A stretch of DNA of 64,000 nt from Linanthus parryae (lineage: Eukaryota; Streptophyta; Magnoliopsida; Ericales; Polemoniaceae): the NCBI GenBank assembly GCA_023055425.1, contig JALGPY010000001.1, positions 72,286,994 to 72,350,993 on the forward strand. Reading direction: 5' to 3'. Position numbers and translations under genes: made by a program. Positions within the stretch are counted from its first letter, which is position 1, and the number at the start of each line of letters is the position of its first letter. The notes below the pieces were generated by a model that did not search any database, was not told where the DNA came from, and saw nothing but the letters and a program-made list of their open reading frames with translations. Shown here in pieces: positions 1-10,300 of this stretch.

Positions 1-1052
1 GGATGTTTAAATTTTGTGGTTTATTTACGATCTGCGAGATGATCAATTTGTTGTAATAATTAATTAGGGTTTACAGCCTGCGAGCCGGTTATTTTCTCTC
101 AACTTGTGAGATTTATTTTATTTAGTATAGATTTTAGGTAGTACTAGATAAAATAGATAGATAGCCAAGATTGAAGAAAAGAAGCCCAAAGAATTGAAGG
201 AACCACAAGATGGAGCATGGAGCATTCCACAAGACTATGAAGCATGGACCAAAAGATGATGGAGATGCGTTTTTAGGGTTCATGGATATTCTCATTGCCT
301 TGAGAATATCTTAGTCTAGGAGGCCATATCCATATCACGTTTATTTATGTTTTGTGGATGTTTACTTTATTGTCTTATTACTGTTGTTGGTGTATGATTA
401 ATGCATGCAATTTAATAATAAGATAATTAACAACCCGGATCTTTTATTTAGATTTGTGCCCAAACTCAAATAAGTTGATCAGTTGATATACATCAACAAA
501 ACAATTTAAAATTAAAAGAAAGGAAAGAAAAAATCGCTCAAAACAAAATATTATGTTTTGCCTTCTTGTTACTTAAACACTCATCACAAGACCGATTTAT
601 CAAATTCGTGTGTGCCAAAGCAGGGTGATTTGATTCATCATCATGTGGTGCGATGGCACACATAGTGTGCAATTGTTGGAGTAAGAGGTTGGACGTAACT
701 GGGTATTTTAATAAGGATTAAAAAACCTAGAGGCAATCAATTGGGACTATCTATGGGATAGATAAAAGAAGTTATTTACCCAATTTAACCAAGAGTTGCA
801 TGTGATGCAATGTAATTGTTCGTACCTAAATAACTAACTTTTGGGTGACTTGCCAAAGCAAGATCAAAAGGAAGTGACAAATGGGTCTTGGCCCAGTAGA
901 AAATATAATGATATTTTCCGCATTAATATCTCGAGGGTTATTAATCCGTATAAAAATAGTGGGAGTTGTGTTTAATAATCTAGCATTTATTAAATATAGT
1001 TAGTTGTTCACAAAATACTAAAACTTGTTATTTTCCTTTTTGTAGAATTCCA
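1..1052 (+). other. Untranslated leader of Copia-A
   Basis: AT-rich sequence upstream of the Copia-A gag ATG. I see no credible coding region, LTR end or primer-binding site in it. By position it is the leader between primer-binding site and gag. Confidence 0.5.
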
Positions 1053-2048
1053 ATGGCAAACAACTCATCGAACTCGTCTCACTCCCTACGCCCTGTCCTT
1101 GAGAAGGAAAAGCTATCCGGGACCAATTTTCTAGACTGGTACAGAAACTTGAGAATCGTTCTCAAGCAAGAAAAGAAACTGTACGGTCTAGAAGAGCAAG
1201 TTCCTGATGGTCCAGAAAATAACACTCCTGCAGCCCTAAAAGCGTATCAGAAGCGTGTTGATGACGCTAATGATGCGGCTTGCCTAATGTTTTGCACCAT
1301 GACCTGTGAGCTTCAGATGCAACATGAGAACATGAATGCAGTCGATATGATCGCACACTTGAAGCAGCTCTTCCAACAGCATGCAAGGGTTGATAGGTAT
1401 GAAGTTTCCAAGGCATAGTTAAAATGTCATCTGTCAGATGGAAACCCCGTGCTATCTTGAGATCCTAGGGCGCCTATGGTTTCCGGTAGGCCAAGAGTTG
1501 GCCATCGATCTCATCTTGCAATCGTTGCCTGAAAGTTATGGATAGTTCATTATGAACTATAACATGAATGAGATCCTGAAACCACTGCCAGATTTACTCA
1601 ACATGTTGAGGACAGCTGAACAAAGCATCAGCAAGGGTAAGGGCAAATCCATAATGATGGTGCAGAAAGGAAAGGGCAAAAGGTTTGCCTCATCCTCCAA
1701 GTGCAAGGGAAAGTCAGTTGCCAAGTCCAAGGAACCTTCCCTTAAGCCTATTGGTGGCATTGCCAAACGTGTGTCTAAAGATGAGTGTCACTACTGCAGT
1801 CAACCTGGACAGTGGAGAAGGAACTGCCCAAAATATCTGGAGGACAAGAGGCTTGGAATAGTGATTCCACCACTACCAGGTATTTTTGTTATAGATTTCA
1901 ACTTAACTTTCACTTCATCATGGGTATTGGATACTGGATGTGGATCTCACATTTGTCGATATGTGCAGGATCTAAAGAGAATTAGAATATTGGCTAAAGG
2001 GGAGATAGACTTGCGCGTTGGGAATGGAGCGAGAGTTGCTGCATTAGC
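1053..2048 (+). pseudogene. Copia-A gag and N-terminal protease, broken
   Basis: Encodes the structural Gag (nucleocapsid) and the first part of the aspartic protease of a copia element. The first 121 codons, from the ATG at 1053, show a UBN2-type gag N-terminus (LSGTNFLDWYRNLR). A stop at 1416-1418 and a frame break follow. A second open stretch from about 1552 holds a basic GKGK-rich linker, a CCHC-type zinc knuckle at about 1783-1824 and the protease motif WVLDTGCGSHIC near 1921-1956. The knuckle reads CHYCSQPGQWRRNC, so glutamine replaces the zinc-binding histidine. The frame ends shortly after VGNGARVAALA, where Copia-B LTR begins. It cannot make a working Gag-Pol. Confidence 0.85.
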
Positions 2049-2901
2049 TGAAGATTGTGATCAACTATCCGTTGGAGAAAACTGTTAAAAGAGTCAAAAT
2101 TTGTTGCCTACAAAATAGGAAGTTGTTGCTGAAAATCTGGGAAGATTTGCAGAGCTTCAAACAGTATAAATGAAGCTCATTTTGAAGCAACAAAATACAA
2201 CACTCAACGGGAAAAAAGAGAGACACAATTCTGGATTGACAAGCATCAAAGAAGTTCATCACTCTCACAATCCAACTCACAGAAGTTCACTGCATTCTTC
2301 ACTGCAGTTCTACACTCTAGTGTTCTTCTATATTGTACTTTATGGGTAGATCATTTCTGTAATACTTCTATAATTCACTCTCAAGGATTGTTCAAAGTGA
2401 AAAATAGAGAATTCTTAGTTAATCAGTTAGCTAAAGCATGTACTAGATAGGTTAGGGAGAACCACAAGCTGTAACAGAGTAAGGTAATTCTTTGTGCTTG
2501 AGATCTCGGGCTTAGCTTTTGATTAATAAGAATTGAGTTGAAAATCTTGCAGGGAGAAGATCCCTGAGGTAGATACGTAGGTCCAAGTGGACTGAACTCT
2601 ATAAATCCTTTGTCTCTTGCATTTACAGTTCATTCACATTCATAGTTTTTGTAGAATTCAAACTTTTCTGTTTTTCAAGGGTTTGAAACTCTTTTCAAGG
2701 CCTTGAAAAAGACTTGTTTGTATCATTTCAAACTGTACTTCATTCCAAAGGCTTGAATTTGTTTTCAAAGCCTTGAACTCTTTTACACTTGAACTAAAAC
2801 TCTTTTCCTCCCCAAGTTTTGCAAAAAGTTGGCATACTCTATTCAACCCCCCCCTCTCTAGAGTATATGTTCTGCATATTCATCTGCATACTCCCCTTTC
2901 A
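2049..2901 (+). repeat. Copia-B 5' LTR, truncated at its start
   Basis: Collinear and nearly identical with 58845-59697. It holds a TATA box (GTATAAATG at 2164-2172) and ends with ...CCCTTTCA just before the primer-binding site. The right-hand copy appears to start about 630 bp earlier, after a polypurine tract, so this copy seems to have lost its first part in the deletion that also removed the middle of Copia-A. The alternative is a short LTR beginning TGAAG at 2049; against that, no polypurine tract precedes the matching point on the right. Confidence 0.75.
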
Positions 2902-2903
2902 AT

Positions 2904-2915
2904 TTGTATCAGAGC
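2904..2915 (+). other. Copia-B primer-binding site
   Basis: TTGTATCAGAGC, two bases after the LTR end, matches the usual plant initiator-tRNA-Met primer-binding site TGGTATCAGAGC with one mismatch. It would prime minus-strand DNA synthesis. Confidence 0.8.
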
Positions 2916-2942
2916 TTGTATCACTCTATAAGATTTAACCAT

Positions 2943-4073
2943 ATGGTGATCATGAGTACTGCAGGTGATGGTGGTTTCTCACAGGGAAGAGCTTCCAACA
3001 GACCTCCTCTATTTTGTGTAGACAACTTTGCTCACTGGAAAGCCCTGATGAAGATGTTCATCATTGATCAAGACATAGAGCCTTGGACCCTTATTTAGAA
3101 TAGACCTCTAACTTTCTTTACAGAGAAAGACGGGATCAAAACTCCCAAATCTGAAGACTCACTCTCTTCTTCTAAATTAGAACAGTTTTCTTAGAACTAC
3201 AAAGCTATTAACATCTTGTATTGTGCTTTGAGTAAAGATGAATTCAACAGAATTTCAGGCTGCAAGACGGCCAAAGAAATCTGGGATAAGCTTGTTGTGA
3301 CATATGAAGGAACTAGTCAAGTCAAGCAAAACAAGATCAACATATATCTCAGGCAATATGAGTTGTTCAAGATGAATGCAGATGAGTCAATCAGAGAGAT
3401 GTTCAAGAGGTTCACAGACATTGTCAATAACCTTGATTCTTTGGGAAAACATATTTCCAATGAAGAAAAGGTGAGGAAGATAATGAGAAGTCTTCCAAGG
3501 CCAAATGGGAACCAAAAGACAACATCCATTGAAGAAGCTCTAGATCTTTCATTACTACAACTTGATGACCTAGAAGGGAAGCTCCTTACACATGAAAATA
3601 TCCATGAATGAAGCTGATGGAGAGCTACATGAAGGTGTCAAGAACTTAGCACTCAAGGCCAAGAGAATAAGAAAATTCAAAGCCTTGAAACTGAAGATGA
3701 TGATGATGAAGATCCTTTTGCATTGATTTCCAAAGCCTTGACCTGAATTCTCAAAATGAAGAAAAACTTTGGAAACAAAGACTTCAAAAGAGAAAGAAAC
3801 AGATCATCCAGTAGAAAGGACTACAAATGTAAGTCTTCTTCACAAAATAAATCCAAAGTCATGAACTGCTTTGAGTGTAGTGATGCAGGGCATTTGATAA
3901 GAGATTGTCCACACAATAGAAGCAAGAACTTTCAGAAAAAAAATCATGACTAGAGAAAGAAAGCTATGATAGCTTCATGGAGTGATTCAGATAGCTCAGG
4001 TGAATCAGAATCTGAAGAAGAACATGCCAACCTATGCTTCATGGCCAAGCATGATGAAAGTTCTGAAAATAAC
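2943..4073 (+). pseudogene. Copia-B gag, N-terminal part, broken
   Basis: Gag of the copia element. From the ATG at 2943 the frame shows a gag N-terminus (PPLFCVDNFAHWKALMKMFI), then stops at about 3096-3098 and 3192. A longer open stretch at about 3216-3611 contains the UBN2-like core (CKTAKEIWDKLVVTYEGTSQ). At about 3756-3953 lies a basic region with an intact CCHC knuckle, CFECSDAGHLIRDC. Several stops and frameshifts make it non-functional. The sequence is cut at 4073 by the chromovirus and resumes at 53180. Copies of the TTCAAGGCCTTGAA-like motif lie inside it. Confidence 0.8.
4069..4073. repeat. Target-site duplication ATAAC (left) of the chromovirus array
   Basis: ATAAC directly precedes the LTR start TGTAACACC at 4074. 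The same five bases follow the last LTR at 53175-53179. Five bases is the usual duplication length for Ty3/gypsy elements. Confidence 0.92.
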
Positions 4074-5954
4074 TGTAACACCCCCGATTTCCAGAGGGAC
4101 CGGAGATCGGGGTAGTGTCCTCCATACAGGGAATTACCCTTTCGTATAAGGAGTATTAGTAACAAGAAAGTGAAAGGAAACATCCAAACTACTGATTAAA
4201 AGTTTACACGATAACATTGTTTGTGGCTGAGTCCAAACAGGACAACAAGCCTAGCAAAAGAGATATTACACCAAAAGTTTGCTCTACGGTTAATTACTAA
4301 TTGATACTGTTTGCAGGTGAGAACGAATCGTGAGTCCAGCGCGTTACCCCATGCAAACCAGTCAAATACCTGCGGGGGAATTAAAAGACACAAGATCGCA
4401 GTTTTCCGAGTATCAGTAAAAACTGAGTGAATATACACCTTAGCATGTAAAACAGAACGGCTAATACGGGGTTTACATTTGAAGTAGTTTAAACAGTAAC
4501 AGAGTATAAGTATAAAGATCAGAGTTTACAATGTTTCGAAAGACTATCAAACGTTCAGAAATTCAATTCCAAGGATATTCTTTCAAGTTGCATGTATAAG
4601 CAGAACACGGCTTATAAATCACATCTTCCAGATTTAGGGACAAAGATGTCGCATTATTAACTCGCATTAACCAGGAGAGACCAGGGTGAATAATAACAGA
4701 TGATACTGGCTTATAGGGGGTTCTGATAACCCGACCTCTCTGCCAAGCGTTGTGGATCGGGGTTTCCAATCCCGCTAGTCATCATACAAGCCAACTACTA
4801 GACCTTAAGTGTCGACACCCCCTTAAGATTGTAAGTCATAAGGGTAGTACTAGAATGCTGGATTCCAGCCTACGGCGAAAGGAATCGGGGCGCACGGAGT
4901 CCCATATCTTTAGGGACTAAGACCCAGGGAATCATCACCCGAAATAAGTTTAGGGACTGGAGCCCGGGGGATTATCCCGATATCTCTTTAGGGACCTGGC
5001 CCAGGGAATCATCATCCGATAGTAACGTTAAGTAAAGTAACACGACGTAGGCGTATAGCACTGTCATAGACCCAGCTGGTTCCAGTACTTGCGATTCTTT
5101 CACTTTACGTTATTAATGAATTCCGACTTAGTGATATTTGAACAATTAGTTTTCCGATTTGAAAACGAGTGATACAGTGACGATTCAAAAGTGAGTACGG
5201 CAAGTTTAGAACTTCGGAATAAAGCACGACAATTATTTTCTGATAAACAAGTATCACATGAAAGGAATTGGCACACAAAACTAGGCATGTATCACAAGTA
5301 TATTTTGAGACTTGAAATAAAATCACATTTGACACGAAAGAAGATAAGTACGCAACGCTAAGCATGAATACTCACCGTGAGAGCCAAAAGTGCTAACTAA
5401 GCCGCTACTCGTACACAACGTCGGGATCAACTAGCTCGTCGAAGACAGGCTCTACAATCATACACATAAAATCCTAATCACAAACAAGTTCGTATCGCAA
5501 ATAGACAATGCATATGTCCTATATGATATGAATGCGAAAGCCTAATCGAATACCCCTAACGTATTTATAAACTCCAAATTTATTTTAGAAAATTAACCAA
5601 TAATTTTAAGGAGTGAAAACTATTTAATATTCTAATTAAACGAATTTACTTGTTGATAAAATAATATCAAGTTGTACACTTTATTGAAATACTACTAGTA
5701 ATATAATGAAAACGAAATTTAGAATTATTTCATCTTTTCAACAATATAATCTTTATCGAATAAATACTTAAACATACACAAAGTATATTTTTAATAACTT
5801 ATTTTTCAACAACTAAATATAAATATAGAAACATAACTAATTTACAATTATCATAAATTTCTATTTTTATTCTGTGTTACAAAACTAATTTATTTTGTAA
5901 TTATATTTAGTATATAAATTAACAGAAATTAAATAAATATTTATACTAACTAAA
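4074..5954 (-). repeat. Chromovirus LTR 1, left segment
   Basis: Starts TGTAACACCCCCG and runs to the Helitron insertion point after ACTAAA at 5954. It continues at 33109 and totals about 3223 bp. It matches 40541-42427 and the start of LTR 3. It lacks a few bases near 4470 (AAGAAAGGTT region) that are present in the other two LTRs. Short ORFs here are shared by all three LTRs but have no recognisable protein features. Confidence 0.93.
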
Positions 5955-7316
5955 TCCTACTACCTATATAAAAGAAGTTACAGCCAGTTTGCGTGGCAGT
6001 GGTGGTCCAATTACGTGCTGCCAATTCGGACCAAAATGCCAGCGAAATGATGATGTAATAGTGACGTGTAGAAAAGGTCGGTTATGCCCTTGCTGACGTG
6101 GAACAGATAGGCTGTGGTTGAAGGGCGATATTGTCTTTTGAACTGTCTCTGGTTGGTCTGGGCTGTGGAACATGAACTCCGTAGTCGGTGTTCTTCTTGG
6201 TGGGACAGGTGGCGATGCTCCGAGTAGCTGTGGCTGGTTTCCGGCAATCGTTAGTGGGACAGGTGTCGACTTTTTGCCATTTATTCTTAAGAATGTGGGA
6301 GAAGGCTCTTCTGATGTTGGTGCCATTTGCTGATCTATTGTCACCAGGTTAGTTCTTTCGTCTCTCTTCGTCTCTGTATTTTCTACGGCTTGTGGGTTTT
6401 GTTTTTGCCGGCTGCCGGAAATTGGTATGGTGGGTTGTGCGTTATCCGGTACTTGGTGTGTGTATCAGTTTGTCAGGTTCTGTAGGGTTGTTGAATTGGG
6501 TTTTTTGACTTGGGTTTTACTTTTTTTTTTTTTTTTTTTTTTTTCGGGCAGTTGGTGGTTGGGGGGTTTTATTTGGTTGATTGTGAATTGAATATTTACT
6601 CTGCCATGTGGGTTGTTGTGATACTTACTTGCATGTGTGTTTTTTATGATGATGATTAACAAATAGGTATTTGTATGTGGTTTGATTGCTTGCATGTGTG
6701 TGTTGTGGGGTTTTTTTGTTGGCTAATGGTGTTATTACTGCATGTAGAAGTGTACTATATATACGTATAGGCTCTGCAGGTGGTGGTTGTAGCCAGTTGA
6801 TAAGATGATGCTTGGTTAGTATGATTCACATTTGCTTACATTCAGTGTTGGTGTTTGCAGGTTGATCAGCTGTTGGTTGAGCAAGGAATTCGTTGTGATC
6901 GCTTATCTGGTATGTTCATATCTGTTAGAGTTGGCAGTGTGTGTTTTGTTCATGCCTGTTGTTTGTTGCTGTGTTTCTGTTCTGGCTTGCTAGCGTGTGG
7001 GATCTGTGTCTTGCCATCCCTTTGGTTTTTTGTTTGTTTGTTTGGTTGAGTTAATATCACCTGGTTTAATGTGTAATGCTGGCTCAGTGTCTTAAGCTGG
7101 TGCGTTTATTTTAATAATGAGGCATCTCGGTCAGGTGGGAATCGGTATAAATCATGTGTAATTTGGATTGATGGTGCGACTGAGAATTTGCGGTGTAAAT
7201 GTGGTTTGTCCACTGCTTGGTTATTTGGTATAGATTATGTGTCTGTGATGTTGTTACCGTCGTTGAAGTTAATTGATGTTTGTGGCTTTATGTAGTGTGT
7301 GGCCTGCAGTTTCTAA
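5955..7316 (+). other. Helitron 5' region: leader and possible untranslated exons of RepHel
   Basis: No convincing ATG-initiated coding exon. A likely donor (CACCAG|GTTAGT, 6347/6348) and an acceptor (TTTGCAG, ending 6860) suggest 5' exons; the exon from 6861 reads in the RepHel phase up to a donor at about 6909 but has no in-frame ATG. A small ORF from about 6171 (53 codons) stops before the donor. A T-tract lies at 6521-6544. The stretch 6896-7273 is a near copy of 7475-7853. Confidence 0.45.
6896..7273 (+). repeat. Duplicated exon-intron segment X, copy 1
   Basis: Begins TGATCGCTTATCTGGTATG and ends GTTGAAGTTAAT. It is about 95% identical by eye to 7475-7853. It contains an exon end (CTTATCTG) with donor GTATGTT and most of an intron. 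Confidence 0.88.
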
Positions 7317-10300
7317 ATGCCTACAGGTAGTCTTGGGAAACGTACTCGCCGGGGTTTAGCGGGGGAGGAGCTAGCACGCGGTTCAGGATTATCTGCAGAA
7401 GTTAACACTCCTGGCCCGGCTCTTCGGCCGTCGGGTAGACCGCGGTTGGAAAATGCGGATAGTGGGCCTTCATCTGATCGCTTATCTGGTATGTTCATAT
7501 CTGTTAGAGTTGGCAGTGTGTGTTTAGTTTCATGCCTGTTGTTTGTTGCTGTGTTTCTGTTCTGGCTTGCTAGCGTGTGGGATTTGTGTCTTGCCATCCC
7601 TTTGGTTTTTTGTTTGTTTGTTTGGTTTAGTTACTTTCACCTGGTTTAATGTGTAATGCTGGCTCAGTGTCTTAAGCTGGTGCGTTTATTTTAATAATGA
7701 GGCATCTCGGTCAGGTTGGAATCGGTATAAATCATGTGTAATCAGGATTGATGGTGCGACTGAGAATTTGCGGTGGAAATGTGGGTTGTACACTGCTTGG
7801 TTATTTGGTATAGATTTTGTGTCTGTGATGTTGTTACCGTGGTTGAAGTTAATCAGGATTATCTGCAGGAGTTAACACTCCTGGCCCGGCTCTTCGACCG
7901 TCGGGTAGACCGCGGTCGGAAAATGCGAATAGTGGGCCTTCATCTGCAGGAGGTAATACGTCTGCCATAGCTCCGCGGCCCTCGGGTAGACCGAGGGGGC
8001 GTAGCGCGAATCCCAGCCCGTCTGTGCACAATGCAGATGTAAGGGGCTCTGTTACCGGTTCTGTTGTCTATACCGCGATACCAGGTAGTAGTGTGCAAGC
8101 ACCTAGGTATGCTTCTCCGTATCCCATGCCTGTTGGTTCCATGGCTATTAGGGGTTTTGGCCTGAATAGACCGTCTGTTGGTTTTGCGGCCGGATATGGT
8201 ACTGCTTTGGATGCCTATAATGGTTTACCAAATACTGTGCTGTCCTACATTCCAGCTGTGTCATCTGGGTTGCTGAATATTGCTTCAGACGCGTCGGGTT
8301 CTTCATCGCCAGGTTCATTACAGCATCCACACACTGTCTATGCGCCTCCCGGGAATAGAGGGACCTCTGTCGTACCTCCTGCTGTATTTGTGGGTGAATG
8401 TAATAGTCGTGCTGGCGGTGCTGCTCCAGTTCCCCAACCACCCCGTTAGTCTTCTGTTCTTGATTATGGTTTCATTTGTATTTATATGTGTTTTCAGTTA
8501 TGGTTTGATATCTGTTAATTGGTTTTTCATTCGGTTGTGTAGGGCAGAGACGTACGAAAAAGTGGGAGCGGGGTGCTCCGCCCCCGCCTATGGAGCCAAG
8601 CATGCTGCCCTCTCCACGGAGATGTCCACATTGTGATGCTAAATTATTTGCGTACGAACCAGATGGCTTTTGCTGCAGTGAGGGGTGTGTAGTCCTTGCC
8701 CCCCATGAGATCCCAAATTCGTTGGCGGAGTTGCTCCTGTCCGACAATGTGACTAGCGAAGATTTCCGGAACAATATTTGTGCATACAATTGCCTGTTTT
8801 CCTTCACTTCGATGGGTGTGAAAGCTGATCCTGACACGAAGAATAGAAGCAAAGGGATCTATACATTCCGTGTACAAGGGCAGATATACCACTACATTAA
8901 TGATATTGATCCTGGCCAACAACCTCCTAGATATCTACAGGTTTATTTCTATGATCCAGCCTTCCAGCTGCAAAGCCGATTGAAGGCTTTTGAAAATCTT
9001 GATCCGGCTGTTATTTCATGCTTGACTGATATTCTAGAGGCCAATCCTTATAACCAGTCATTTCAGTCTATTAGTGCAAGCCCTGAATTTGCTGATTGTG
9101 ATGTTCGGATTAAATGTGATCCCGGACTTGATCAGCGAACGCAAAATTTGCCCACATCTGATCAGGTTGCAGCAATTTGGATTGACGATGAGTCGCGTGC
9201 TGGTAAATACGTCCGTGATATTAGGGTGAGGCATAAGGGTGGTGAAGGAAAGAGTATTCAGTATCATCTGGGTTGTTTTGATCCGCTTCAGTATCCTATC
9301 ATGTTTCCTCGTGGGCAGCCTGGATGGCATCCTAGAATTTATAAAAAACCTCCGAAAAAGAAGCCACGAAAAGGTAGTTTGATGTTGTTACTTAGTATGT
9401 GTGAGTTCATGTTACCAGTGTCGTTGTGTGTGGTGTGTTGCTGAGTAATGAGCTTCTAATTGCAGGTCCAAGTGATGCAGAGTCTGACAGTGCAACTGTT
9501 AGCTGTCGTCAGTATTACTGCTACCGGTTACAGATGCGAGATATACGCCGGTCATCGATGTTGTTCTTTGGGCGTCTGCTTCAGCAATACATGGTCGATA
9601 TGTATGTGAAACTTGAGACAAGCAGGCTAGATTATGTGCGTCAGCATCAGGACACTATCCGAGCGGAACTTTACCAGGGAATACTGGACAGCATCACTGC
9701 AGGTGAAATGAACCCAAATAATGTCGGGCGTCAAGTCGTGTTGCCGCCGTCTTTTGTCGGTGGGCCCCGTGATATGAAGCGTCGTTACCAGGATGCAATG
9801 GCTTTGGTGCGTAAATATGGCAAGCCTGATTACCTTGTCACGATGACATGCAATCCCAATTGGGCAGAGATTCGTGCGGAGCTTCTACCATTTGAGCAAC
9901 CTCAAAACCGGCCTGATTTAGTGGCGCGAATTTTCCGGGCGAAAACAGTAGAATTCAAGCGGGATTTGATTGATAGGGAGATACTTGGCCCAATTGCTGC
10001 TTACACCTACGTGATCGAGTACCAGAAGCGGGGTCTACCACATGTGCATTTCCTACTGATTCTAAAGAAATTTGCCAAGTTGATGAGTCCTGATAGAATT
10101 GACAAGTACATATCTGCCGAAATACCTGACCCGCATGCAAATCCTCATTTACATAATGCAGTGAAGAAACATATGATGCATGGTCCATGTGGTGAGTTTA
10201 ACCGACAGTGCCCTTGCATGCGACCTAAAACTGGCTGCAAGAACAAATATCCCCGGGAATTTTCAGATGTTACAAGGACTGGTGATGATGCATTCGCAGT

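Larger units (their letters stand above)
1..2048 (+). mobile_element. Copia-A, left arm (decayed Ty1/copia element, runs off the window)
   Basis: Left part of an old + strand Ty1/copia retrotransposon: an untranslated leader followed by gag and the start of protease. Its 5' LTR lies outside the window. The arm stops in the protease region at 2048, where Copia-B LTR sequence begins, and the element resumes at 59698 in the middle of integrase. The part between (rest of protease, GAG-pre-integrase, first half of integrase) is missing from both arms. Confidence 0.85.
2049..4073 (+). mobile_element. Copia-B, left arm (SIRE/Maximus-like copia)
   Basis: Left part of a second + strand copia element inserted in Copia-A: a 5'-truncated LTR, primer-binding site and gag. 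It is interrupted at 4073 by the chromovirus array and continues at 53175. The 5-bp ATAAC occurs at 4069-4073 and again at 53175-53179, which proves the continuity. Assignment to the SIRE/Maximus lineage rests on the pol sequence and the long region 3' of pol in the right arm. Confidence 0.85.

Noticed and set aside
5964..6344. 126-codon minus-strand ORF at the Helitron 5' end
   Set aside because: It lies antisense to the likely RepHel leader, has no recognisable domain and no paralogue in the window.
6855..7049. Plus-strand ORF beginning at a TTG in the Helitron 5' region
   Set aside because: It starts inside a TTTGCAG splice-acceptor context, has no ATG, and continues into the intron of segment X.
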